This document shows, piece by piece, positions 46,607-57,304 of a DNA stretch of 64,000 bases (positions within the stretch are counted from its first letter, which is position 1; every line of letters starts with the position of its first letter). Position numbers and translations under genes: made by a program. Source of the DNA: Scleromitrula shiraiana (Eukaryota > Ascomycota > Leotiomycetes > Helotiales > Sclerotiniaceae); the NCBI GenBank assembly GCA_028455995.1, contig JABELC010000008.1, positions 1,914,001-1,978,000 on the forward strand, read 5' to 3'. The notes beneath the pieces were generated by a model. The model was not told the DNA's origin. It was given only the letters and a program-made list of their open reading frames with translations, and did no database searches.

Positions 46607-47609
46607 TTAGAGTGGCTTTCTTCCAACAACAGTCCAACGTGTAAAGGCCCAGCAGGAACCATCTCTGGTCTCCCTTGCAACTTCGGGCAGTATTTGCCTT
46701 ATCTGCTCAGCAGTATCTCCTTGTTTGATTGTTCTCGTCAGAAGTTCGTGAATCATCAAATTACACTCGTGTATGGCAAGGGCAAGATGTGGTGGGGCCT
46801 CTTTCACATCAGGTGTAATGTCTTGTAGCCCCGCTTTCTCGTAGAGAAGAGGAAGCTCAGGTACCCATGTAGGACTCAATCTTTTGTCCTGTCCTTGGGA
46901 GATCTTGAGAAGGCGACTCATTGCATCAATGGGATTCTGGGGGTTGGTTTTTTCAATGCGAAATGAGCTGACATCTGGTTCGGCCCATTGAAGAAAACCG
47001 CCTGGTTCTAAGCGGAGTGGGAAACATCAGCAAATTGAACAATTTGAATGTGAGGAATTGCACTTACTGATCATTTTCACTAAATTTTCAATGACAGACG
47101 GAATGTCTTGGTTCTGTAGGACGAAGGAAAGGTTACGGATGTGAACAATATCGTACACTCCAATGAGCTCCTCCGGCACATCAGCCTTAACATCATATTG
47201 TCGAAGTGATACGTTCTGAGGAAGCCATTCCGACGGCAGGGTTGCATCGAAAGACACATCTAAGCCATGCAACTGCACAGAACTGGGCAGCAATCTTGCC
47301 AAGTCAGTGAGCCAAACGCTAATGAAGTTAGTATGCGATTTTGTTTCGAGGTTGAAGACAATTACAAACCCCGTGCCGGTTCCCACATCAGCTATTCTCA
47401 AAGTTGGATCTTTGGCGAGGATATTGGGGTGCAAAAGATATCCGAAAACCTCTACCCAAAGATAATGCTGCAAATTGATGCTAAATTATATTAGTGAGAA
47501 TCGATCTCTGATAAATGAGCAAAAGCTTCATAGGATTGTGTAGCTACCGGTTATTGTCAAGATAATCTCGAGTAAATACATAGTGCGGTGCTGAAGTCGT
47601 CGTGAAGTG
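46607..47609 (-). CDS. SAM-dependent methyltransferase (LaeA-like/cluster O-methyltransferase type), 5' end unclear
   Basis: Class-I methyltransferase of the type common in fungal clusters. The conserved N-terminal block reads YVFTRDYLDNNR + INLQHYLWVEVFGYLLHPNI, rebuilt across a GTAGCT...TTTAG intron near 47480-47545. Then LRIADVGTGTG (SAM motif I), an intron, LDVSFDATLPSEWLP, DIVHIRNLSFVLQ and, after another intron, GGFLQWAEPD. The C-terminus is WAFTRWTVVGRKPL. No in-frame ATG exists between an upstream TAA (47612-47610) and the conserved block: codons there are CAC TTC ACG ACG ACT. Either the start ATG has become ACG, or an upstream exon is spliced on; ATG 47758 with a weak GTAGGA donor would give MNN + SPHYV in frame. 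A MITE lies just 6 bp beyond that ATG. Substrate unknown; O-methylation of the pathway phenol is possible. Confidence 0.72.
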
Positions 47610-47763
47610 TTATGTCGAAGATGGCAGGATTTTGTTAATGAGATGGTTCAATATGTGTTTAAGCAGCGTTGTGAAAAGATTGAATAATTTGCTCCGAGTT
47701 AAATCTCTAAGATGAAACTTTATAGGCCTGTGCCTAGTATGTTCCTACAGTTATTCATGCTTA

Positions 47764-48061
47764 GGCCCCGTTCGGATCACTTTTTTTTCCTATTTAGAGC
47801 TACAAATGTTACCTAAATAGGCGTTTACCGAACGCGATAGTTGTCTACATAAAAGCTACATTTGTAAGTCTACAAATGTTAGAAATTTGTATGACAGCCT
47901 CGCCAAATCTCTATAGCAGTTTTGACCAGCTTTTGGTAAAATAATGTATTTTAACATCTTGTAGAGCTACAACCTTTTTGAAAAAACTACCCACTTTTAT
48001 CAAAATATTTTACTCTAAACTCATTTTGGCAACAAATTCAAAAAGTGATCTGAACGGGGCC
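47764..48061. mobile_element. PIF/Harbinger-like MITE with TTA target duplication
   Basis: 298-bp non-coding element with near-perfect terminal inverted repeats of at least 22 bp: left end begins GGCCCCGTTCGGATCACTTT, and the reverse complement of the right end begins GGCCCCGTTCAGATCACTTT (one mismatch). It is flanked by direct TTA at 47761-47763 and 48062-48064. The interior is AT-rich and carries subterminal repeats of a CTACAAATGTT motif near both the left end and the middle. There is no transposase. The size, TIR and 3-bp TTA duplication fit the PIF/Harbinger group. Confidence 0.88.
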
Positions 48062-48064
48062 TTA

Positions 48065-50203
48065 GCCTCATTCACCATGCATATTGTATCATATAAATTG
48101 TTGCAAACAAACATTTAAATAGTTTCTGCTTCATGTATTCACAACGAATAAGATGAGGATATTATATCAGTTCACTGTTATAGCAGAGATATACATCGGC
48201 GAATGATAAAGTACTACGCTAAATTTGCTACGACTCGATTAAGCAAGTAAATGCGGATTCCATGCGAAGTTAGCATTATGTATCAAGCACCCAGTAAGCC
48301 GGACTCAAGTGCCAGCAATATGAGCATAAAACCCGCCTCACAACTACAGTAAAAAAGAAGCAGGACTAATTTTGGATCAGTGAGATGAGATATATCGGAC
48401 CTGCCTCGATCGAGACCCCATAGCTTTTCATCAGTACTGGCAAGATTGTTGCTTTGACCAAGACTTAACATTGGTGGTTTCCCAGATGATAAAACAATGA
48501 TATACTTCTTTTCCACTTGCACTACAAATTGGAAAATGTTTGGCCGCCACTTCTGCTATCGCTATGTCCTCATCCACTACTTCTCTACCAAGAGGCCTCG
48601 GATCAGGACGGTGAAGCCGCGGAAGATGAATTTGGGAGTTGAGGATTGCGGCGCAATCAAAATCTAGTGGTGATACCAAATCAATAGATGCAAGGTAATA
48701 GCGGCACAACCAGAGCGTCGGGTTTTTCGACGCGCTAGCCTTTTTGGTCGGCCGTTCTACCAACCAAAATGATAAATACCTCACTGCCTGTGTCGGTATC
48801 CAGGTTTATGTATATATCATTACTGGATTGCACCAAAGATCGCAATACCTTTGATACAGTTGGAAATATTCCTTGCATGCTGTCGGTAAGCATCTCTATC
48901 TTAGTGATCCCATTGCCAAAACAGTTGTCGATAATCGAGTACACCGTTACGGCGCAGAAACGTCGATAAGTGGCACAGCGTCAAAGAAGATTTCAGAATG
49001 AAAATCTGGATTTTCTAGTATTTTGAGCCTTCTATCTACCCTCTACTGGTGCATCTTCCCAACCATTGATGATGTTCATCGGATGTCAGAGGGGAGGTGG
49101 CGCTGGTGTAATGATTCATTCACCACCTTTATTTTGATAGAATAAATGTTTATATAAAATGTTTGTTTGCTATGTTCTTTCTGTGTCACACAAAAGTCGA
49201 ATGACCCTTGCGTGATGCCAGAGTCTATATATATAGCTAGATTTACTTTGTGACATTCTGCATAATCTTATCTACTTTACTAGAAATAATTCAAGCACGT
49301 AACTCTAGATAAATCAATAAACAAAATCTAGAATAAAATTTTGAAATTGGAAGATGGTGCATAAATAGAGGGATCCTATGATGTGTGCACCAAATTGAGG
49401 AATGAAATATACAGGTACCACCTAAGTCTGATCTATTACCATCTCGCATACACATGCACAAACTTAATTGAGATCGACTACTCTCAAATAACTGTCGCTG
49501 TGAATCGATATCTTAACTCAAGGTAGGAAAACAAATTAACTTCATTATAACGTTTGAAACTAAATATCCATATCATGAATCATTGAGGTGATTTCTCGAA
49601 GTTTCGAAGTCTCTCGTAAATTGAATTCTATTCCACATCCATAGTACATTATGTGAATGATCCTCAAACAGTAAAACTTAAGTTTGAGAACGAAAGATTG
49701 TCACAGCATACTGTATTGTTTTGTAAGTCATCCATTTCTGGATATCCATCTAATATGTGGAAAAATTACAAACTTGGAAAGTACTTGGATTTTACACCGA
49801 CTACATGAACTCTAAGAGAACAAGATTGTTCCAGATTACATCATTTCTAAACATTTATCCAGAAATCAGAGATCTTGATCACATGTTCAGCAAGCTAGCT
49901 CCTCGTTTCCAGTGTGTGAATTTATATTCGAGTCTTATACTGAACAATCTTTGTGCGTGATGCAAGATCAAATTTGAAGCATTTCATTGACTAGCTAAAC
50001 TCAAACTTCTCTGAAACCCTTGGATATGATGAAAAATATAGAAACCAAATGACTAAATAGAATCTCCCGAAAGCAATCAGAAAAGATAAAAAATAGATAC
50101 GCCAAAAGAGTCAGGCAACCAGATCAAATAAATAAAATTGCCCTCTGGTGCTTTTCCCCAACCCCAAACTCATCTTTAAATCACGCATCTCACCTCATCA
50201 CAC
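48065..50203. other. 2.1-kb gene-free right border of the cluster, possible decayed gene
   Basis: Between 49,000 and 48,280 the minus strand has overlapping short frames of protein-like composition (48944-48735, 48784-48431, 48522-48283) broken by stops, which could be a degraded gene. I cannot name a family. The rest, 49,000-50,200, is AT-rich with nothing recognised. Confidence 0.4.
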
Positions 50204-52761
50204 CTACGAAGCACCACCCACCCCGATCCCCAACCCCAAGCTCCTCCCTTTCAACTCACCAATCTTCCTCGCCACACCATTCAACTCCTTCCTAGCTTCC
50301 GCGACCCTGACTGCGTCCTCGAGCTCTATATCCTTCCTCTCTGCCTCTTCTTGTAATAAACTCAACTCTTCAACCAAATCCGAATCTCTACCTTCACTAA
50401 TAACCCTATGTTTGTCTTCTAGTTCCAATTTGATACCATTTTTGGTGTCCAATTCGGATTTGAGGGAGATTGCGAGGTAGAATGGGGATGGGATGTAGGA
50501 TTCTATATCAATCCGATTGGATTTAGAGAATTTAGTGAGCATGATAGCGTTTGGAATGGTCGGAAGAGTTGGAATAGAACAGTTGGTGGGTTTGGCGGTT
50601 TCAGTTGGGATTGCTGACACGGTGGTAGATATTGGGAGAGAAGATCTCCTTGAGCTGGAGGCAATAGAGTCAACGGCTTCGGAACCTGGCTGACCTGAAG
50701 TATCGTCTCCAGATTCAGACGCAAAGGGCTTTACGTAAACTTCAGATTTAATAGCCGGAGTAGGTGTATGAGAGGATAATTTCTCGTTCTTTAGACGTTT
50801 GAGAGTCGTGAGATCTATGAATTCCGCTGCTCGTTTCGAGGCTTTAGCATTTGCCTCAGTATTGATGCAGGGAGTCAATGAGGTAGATGATGATAGTGGT
50901 GAAGAGCACATGGAAGTATCGGTAGAGGAATTAACTAAAGGTGCTGTTAATAGTCCAGAACGTGACGTAAAGTTGTTTGAAGATGAGACGGAAGCAATGG
51001 TCAATGAACTATGATTAGATGTCGATAGTGAGATTGGTTGAGCTGATGTAGTAGCGGAGCGTCGTATTTCGAGTGCTTTAGGTGTGCCAGCAGTCGTAAC
51101 TATCTTAGTCGCCATACTGACTTGAGACTCAGGATTAGAAGCCTCGACTTCTTTTGCGGCATCCTGTGAGTTAACGATATCAGTATGCAGAGAGTTCCCT
51201 GGAGCCAAGGAAGACGATCCAAGCTGCGATTGCAGTTGTGGTTGCAAAAGAGCAGGATGATTACAGGGTTGGCGTGCTAAAATCACTGCTGTATTCGGAA
51301 GATGTCCTGATACAACCCCCCGATGTCTAATTGGAGCTTGTAAATTACCAGAAGCCAATATCAATTTCTCGGATCGGGATTCGATATTGATTGCAAACTC
51401 TTTTGATTTCCCACTTAGCTCTTGATCCTCTGAAATCTCACCGTTATCCAGGTACCCCGGCCATTCCTTTAATACGTATTAGTATTTTCAAGAGAAAGAT
51501 TATTGTGAGTTCTCACTTGTAATTTCTCGAATGGTTGTGGCCTTTCTTTTCCGTAAAGCTTACCCCATGATCTCCAATATACAGGACGGTCCCGTTGAAG
51601 TTTATGTCTGAGGGCAACAACAGCATTTGCCTTCGGTTTAAGTGCTGGCTGTTGGAGATGACGAGACAAAACCTTTGAGAAATCATTCCCGTTCACGAAG
51701 ATCAACTCATGCATGGACATGTCTGGTGTCAAAAGCTGATGATGCGTACTAAGAGTTCGGTGTAAGCAGATTGGAGTTGATCTTTATGAATAAGATTCCA
51801 TGATTGACGAATGTTCGGGATTGGAGTCTTTGCGATTGCAATCGTATCAAAGAATTCTTCTTTTTGTTGGCAAGAAAATATGCGACTAAAACGACATACT
51901 TACGTGGTCCACGCCACAAGTACAAAAACTTCTGGGTATCGCTATACTCATAAAGTGGGGGGTATTTTACAGGTGGGATAATACGCTGGCTGATTGCATC
52001 ACCTTCAACAAGGTCGCCAACCACAAATATGCTTTACTGTCAGTACACGACTTTCGTATCAAAGAAGACATATCAAAACCCACTTTAGTTTATGAGTGAT
52101 ATGATGTCTGCCATAAAGTTCACGATGAACGGGTGTTCTTTTCAATGTATCGCGGTCCCTGTCCTTCGCTCGGATTGCCGCCAGCGTATCCGTGTGTGAG
52201 AATATTTTCTCATCCCACTGCGCGACAGACAAACTGGTTTTGCCTACTTATTTATATTTGCATACTTCAATTCAAATTCCTTCTAAATTTTTTGATAAAG
52301 AGTACGTGAAGCGCGGAAATCATCTGAAATTGTGTAAGCTAATGAGACTCGAACACAAGGTGTATACATACTATTGATGAGCGGTACCAATGCCAAGCGG
52401 ACATATGATTTCACCTCTCCGTCCGCGATAGCGCAGTCAAGGGAGCTTATCATGATACTATAATCTTTGTCGCGGGGCATTTCAGTGATTGGCTTCGGAT
52501 ATTTCTTCTCCCAAATCATGCGACCAGAGTGAATATCGAACAACTTGATCAAGATCCGTAATTGAAGCCCGTCTTTAACTTTACTTCGATTCGGAAGGCT
52601 TCGGGATTGCAACGGATAAATCTAATCAGCGAACCGGTTTGTGGGTCTTGCTTCCCAAATTCCATGTATTCGTCAACGTACTTTGGCTCACCCATGTAAT
52701 TAGGTTGGACTCGAAGTCGGATAGAGAATCTCTCGTCTGGGTAGCCCAAAGTAGCAGCCAT
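50204..52761 (-). CDS. Hypothetical fungal protein with apparent frameshift
   Basis: A multi-exon leftward gene that I do not recognise with certainty; the N-terminal block resembles fungal proteins of the DUF7918 type only loosely. ATG 52761 starts MAATLGYPDERFSIRLRVQP. This frame hits TGA just after GFNYGS (about 52549), while the next frame continues smoothly as ILIKLFDIHSGRMIWEKKYP, implying a 1-nt frameshift or a missed intron. Further segments are HRELYGRHHITHKLK, IFVVGDLVEGDAISQR, KYPPLYEYSDTQKFLYLWRG, ELIFVNGNDFSKVLSRHLQQ, VYWRSWGKLYGKERPQPFEK, EWPGYLDNGEISEDQEL, and a long last exon (51364-50204) that is Ser/Thr-rich and ends in a coiled coil (EELSLLQEEAERKDIELEDA). Introns at about 52320-52370, 52025-52090, 51900 and 51480-51520 are plausible. 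It may be a pseudogene, or the frameshift may be a sequencing error. Confidence 0.5.
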
Positions 52762-53295
52762 AGTGGATTGGAAGATGAAATCAACTTTCCTTCAGGAAAT
52801 ACAATCGTGTTTGCGTCAAAGATGACGAGATATCTAACGATAAATTGACGCCGGATTAGGTTTGAAATATGAAACCATGTATCTGGAACAATTCACAGTT
52901 GGAAAATATACAATGGAGAGAGGGAGAAGGAAAGAAATAGAAATGGTAATGATATATCCAAATAATTCGGCTAGACCCTCAAATCCGAGGAAAATTCTAG
53001 CACTTGAAGAATGAACTTGGGAAGTCAGTTCAATACCTTCCAATTCCTATCGGAAGTTTCAGAAGTGAATTAAGAGCAGTGGCTCCAAGCGGTGTGTACT
53101 ACGTGTAAAATTAGTGTCTTGTGAAAATTTTCATGTCGAAATCTCTTATCAAGAAATTTGACTTGGGTAAAACATGAATTGGTATCTCCAGAAATAAGAT
53201 TGTTGTTGAAGATGTACAAAGAAAATACTTTTGTGATGCACCCTATGAATTTATATGCCATGTGTTGAAACTTTCCAAAAATACTAAAACGCTTC
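52762..53295. other. Intergenic region
   Basis: Promoter of the hypothetical gene and 3' flank of SER1. No gene seen. Confidence 0.5.
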
Positions 53296-54694
53296 CTACT
53301 TTCGCGAGGCAAATGTGTTGATGTAATCCGCCAATTTTTCTGCTCCCTCAAGCGGAATTGAGTTGTAATTGCTTGCTCGAATACCACCGACACTTCTGTG
53401 TCCCTTAAGTCCAGTGAGACCTTTCTCAGTAGCACCAGCCAAAAACGCCTTTTCTGCATCGGCAGTATTTTCGAGCTATCAGAAATATCAGTATCAGACA
53501 ATTGCGGTGAGTTTATGAAGGGAAATCACTCACTGTAGTAACCCGGAAACATATATTCATTCTTGAGCGTGCGGTCTTATCCGGTACAACTCTGTAAGCT
53601 TCGGGGTGCGCATCAAGAGCTGCATATATTAAGGCAGCCTTCTTATCTGCTACAGCTTGTTGTCCATCTACCATGTCAGGGAAGGTGGCCAGCAATTTTT
53701 GTAACACTTGACCAGCAATATAAACACTGAAATCAGTCAGTACAGTCTGCCGATCGGGTGACTTGACCTACTCAAATATGCTCAATGTGTTGTAAAGACT
53801 GTTATTCTTTGCAATAGTATCATAGGAGAGTACAATTGGACCAATTGGCAAGCCAAGTTTTCTCAAAAGAGTTGGTGCAGGGGTCGCCACAACTGGAGGC
53901 AAAAGGTTCTTCTTAATGATAACAACAGTAATTCCGGTACTACCCAAATTCTTTTGAGCACCAAAGAATATCAAGGAGAAATTCTTAATAGGTATACGTC
54001 TTGAAAGGATATTCGAGGACATATCTGCTACCACAATTGGTTCCTCATCTTCACCGCTTGGTTCCAAGGATTTTGGAAAACCTGGGAATTCGACACCGTC
54101 AACGGTCTCATTATCGCAGTAATAGATCATTGCTGGATTCTTCGAAAGTTTCCAGTCCTTCTCATCTGGTATTTTCCCGAACTTTCCATCATTGATCTTT
54201 CTTGAATCAGCGGCAACATTAACGTGTTCGGAACCAATTAATCGGGCAGCTTCCTGGCTAGCTTTCAGAGACCATGAACCGGTGACCAAATAATCAATCT
54301 TTAACTCTTCGTCGACGGCTTTTTGTAATTCTTGTACAAGGGCGTCCTCTGGAATTTCCTTGCCTGCAGATATTCCCAAATCCTTTAAGATCTTTTGTTT
54401 TCGTTTCTCGACCCAGACTCCAACCATATTATAGACTGTTGCTGAGAACTCCCCACTACCGCCACCCTGCATGAACAATACTTCATAATCATCTGGGATA
54501 TCTAAATATTTTGCTAAGTCGGCTTTGGCTGTAGTGAGAACATTGGCAGCGATTTCGGATCGATGTGAGTGCTCTGCTAACCCAAGACCTGTTCCATTGT
54601 AGTCGACTAAAGCTCCAGCAGCAGTTTGTAAAACGTCGGTTGGTAGAAGGGCAGGACCCGCACCGAAGTATGTAATTTCTGAACGACTTGGCAT
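53296..54694 (-). CDS. SER1: Phosphoserine aminotransferase
   Basis: PLP enzyme of serine biosynthesis that converts 3-phosphohydroxypyruvate and glutamate to phosphoserine and 2-oxoglutarate, cytosolic. ATG 54694 gives MPSRSEITYFGAGPALLPTD, the family start (FxAGPAxLP). VLFMQGGGSGEFSATVYNM is the phosphate/PLP-binding turn. VADMSSNILSRRI has the PLP-pyridine Asp, and FFGAQKNLGSTGITVVII carries the Schiff-base Lys. Two introns join in frame: SIFD|VYIAGQVLQ (about 53774-53729) and FRVTT|LENTADAEKAF (about 53535-53478). The end is GHRSVGGIRASNYNSIPLEG followed by EKLADYINTFAS and TAG 53296-53298. About 430 residues with a fungal-type insertion between residues 90 and 130. Complete and apparently functional. 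Confidence 0.95.
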
Positions 54695-55095
54695 TTTTTA
54701 GGATATTGTAAGAGGTCCCAGTTGATGTAAATATCGTCGAGTTGTGCCAGTAGGTTGCGGGGGTTATGGGTGTTGGAGAGTTGGGGATTGATGGTGGAGG
54801 GTGAGTCAAGAAAATAAAGGAATGAAGTTCTGACCTTAGAAACCTTGCTAATTTACCCCAGATTCCCCGATTTGTCAAGTGGGATGTTTAGTGTCAAGCA
54901 AAATATTTTAGCTTCAGGTACCCCTGTCAGTTCAGCCTTCTTCATTTCGCAATTCCTGAGGTTCCATAAACTTACCCTCATTATGAAGTCATTCTCATCG
55001 GCCTTGCGCCATCACTAAGGTTCAATCCTTATTTCTCTTCACCGGCACCAATTTATAGTTTAATGTTTATCTTATGAGTGCCATTTCTGTATTCA
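54695..55095. promoter_or_regulatory. Divergent promoter between SER1 and the SDR gene
   Basis: 400 bp between two start codons on opposite strands. No TGACTC (Gcn4/CpcA site) was noticed on a quick read, so amino-acid control cannot be claimed. Confidence 0.45.
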
Positions 55096-56402
55096 ATGGC
55101 TGAACGAAAGATATCCGAGGCTGGCTCCTCGAAGTTTACGGTGCCAAATGCATCTTTCCGTACGCATCCCTAAATTCCGAACTTATCGTAAACTACTAAT
55201 ATCTTTTAGCTATGCACAACTCTCCGCGAGTATGGTTCATAACATCTGCGTTATCGCCATTAAGTGTTCGATTGATTAAACTATTACTCGCACATGGAGA
55301 CTATGTCGCTGCTGGTTTACCACCAAACGAAATCAAAGACGATGATCGAAGCTTGGAATTTAAAGAGCTCATTAACGAATGCAAGAGTGGTGAATCTAAG
55401 AGTGGCAAAAAGAATAGAGAAGGATGGAAAGATAGAATTCGGGGTATAAGATGCGATGGAAGGTGAGTAATATGAATTCGCTCAATCTGTGCAAGATTCA
55501 CTAAATGTGAAATAGGGTAATGGGGCAATGTCAAGCCGCTATAGCAGAAGCTATCGAAGTATTTGGTCGAATAGACATACTGATGTGTTGTACATCATCA
55601 GGTAGAGGAACCGTTCGAACTTATCCTTCAAAGCTGATATTATATAGCCGTTGTCGGAACCGTCGAAGAGCTTTCCACTTCTGCAGCAACACAAAATCTC
55701 GTTCGCGAGCAATTTGAGACTATATTCTTTGGTCAAGTTAACTTTATTAAAGCTACACTTCCATTGCTACGTGAAAAGCGCAATGGTCATATCATTATTC
55801 TCACCGGAATCACTGGTCATATTGGGACGCCTGGTATGCCGATGTATTGTGCTTCTACATGGGCACTGGAGGGTTTCTGTGATTCTCTTGCATACGAAAT
55901 CGCACCGTTTAACATCAAACTAACAATTGTTCAACCAAATAAAGAAATACCCCTCTTGACGAACAAAATTATTTTCGCGCCTCAATTGCCACAGTATGAG
56001 AGTCAGAACAACCCCGCACCTGGTTTAAGGAATATATTAGCAAATGTGGTGAAACTGAATCCGGATACTCCAGTAGACGAACAGAATGATTCTCAAGCCA
56101 AGAAATCCATTGAATCAAGATATCCAAACTTTCCTAGTGAAGCCAGAGATCGATTGGTACTTGAAACGGTTCACGCGTTGACAGCTATCGGAGGCCATGA
56201 GAATCCACCAGCAAGACATATCGTAGGCTTTGAAGGGGTAGCTTCTGTCAAAGAAAAGCTGAAGACTGTCAGTGAAGAGTTGGAAGATTTTGTGGAGGTT
56301 AGTTGCGCGGTGGACATTTTCAAAAGCGACATTGGTCAGGCAGCATTATCTGGAGCCTCGAAGGGTCTGGGTAATGTTAATTCTACGGCGACTAGTTCAT
56401 GA
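55096..56402 (+). CDS. Short-chain dehydrogenase/reductase
   Basis: NAD(P)-dependent SDR of unknown substrate, not obviously tied to the cluster. Exon 1 (ATG 55096, MAERKISEAGSS...) splices across GTACGC...TTTTAG to the exon at about 55210, giving MHNSPRVWFITSALSPLSVR, where the usual TGASSGIG cofactor motif is replaced by TSALSPLS. RIDILMCCTSS replaces the NNAG region. Later exons carry EQFETIFFGQVNFIKATLPL, GHIIILTGITGHIGTPGMPM and YCASTWALEGFCDSLAYEI with the Tyr of the active site and Ala-Leu where YxxxK would give Lys (YCASTWA: Lys replaced by Trp/Ala). So the glycine-rich and catalytic motifs are both degenerate. About 360 residues; two or three introns (around 55461-55516 and 55600-55640). 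It may be a non-canonical SDR. Confidence 0.72.
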
Positions 56403-57304
56403 ATTTGATTATGGATCCAATCTTAATTGGGCGTGATATTTTGGAATTCGACCCCTGCATGATTAGAAGTCGACGACAAGCACTTCCAAGTGATTTTATG
56501 CTCTTGTGCAGGGACGTCGAGCCGGTCTGCAAATATTAAACCGTTCACGGCGTCCTGTTTTCTACGACCACTTCACACTTCACAGAATATCGTTCGTGTT
56601 TAAGGTCTATTATCTTCTTGTTATGAAGTTCTGGACAACACAATACGCGTAAGCGCAACGACCGAAATGAGTATGTACCAATAATGACTCAACCAAGCCT
56701 AAGTCTTCGGTCTGCTTTCGAGCGCAGCTTGATACCACAATGAGTGGTAATGAGGCGGTCAGTTCTTATTTTGAAAGGTCAGAGTGACGAATTCGTAAAG
56801 TAGGAGCTGACATCATTGCAGTACGGAACCAAGCAAAGAGAGGATGGAATTGCCACACACACTTTTGGGACATGAATGTATAATACCTCCTCTTATCACA
56901 AGTTTCGAAGATATGATAAGTCTTGGTGCAGTATCTAGAGAGGACAAAATATTGAGCATGCGAGTGAATGTATTTATAAGTTTATGTTGCTGCATTGAAA
57001 ACCCCAATATACATGTACCATACGACATCTTTCCAATTTTACTCCTATGATTCCTTATCTTGAATGAGATGTGTATATTGATTGAAAATTCACTGCTGGC
57101 TATCTTTTAGTAAGTCAAGCTTAACAAAGAATAGTTGCCGATTAGATAATATGCTGTCGTTTGTAGAAAGTCACTGATAAACCATGCATCTCAGCCTTGC
57201 TGTCACAAGGCTGTAAATTTTAGTGGGCCGGCGAATCCTCAGTCCAAGCATGTCATTCATACTTCATGAAATTCCCTCCGTATTTCGGACTCAACAATTC
57301 AAAA
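56403..57304. other. Intergenic region
   Basis: About 900 bp without a recognised gene; short opposite frames near 56813-57050 are shadows of each other with no motif. Confidence 0.5.

Larger units (their letters stand above)
13720..47609. other. Predicted biosynthetic gene cluster for a prenylated aromatic polyketide
   Basis: Eleven consecutive genes encode secondary-metabolism functions: SDR, P450, BBE-type oxidase, AT/vestigial-ER protein, NR-PKS, A-T-R reductase, Myb factor, aldo-keto reductase homologue, DMATS prenyltransferase, GMC oxidoreductase and SAM methyltransferase. They are bounded by COG1 on the left and, after about 2.6 kb including a MITE and gene-free DNA, by a hypothetical gene and phosphoserine aminotransferase on the right. 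The core (AT/ER, PKS, A-T-R, Myb, AKR, DMATS) is all on the minus strand. No transporter gene and no Zn2Cys6 regulator is visible. The end points are inference; the SDR and the methyltransferase are the least certain members. Confidence 0.8.

Noticed and set aside
48283..48944. A specific gene identity for the broken minus-strand frames
   Set aside because: Composition looks protein-like but no family motif could be named; kept only as a possible decayed gene in the interval description.
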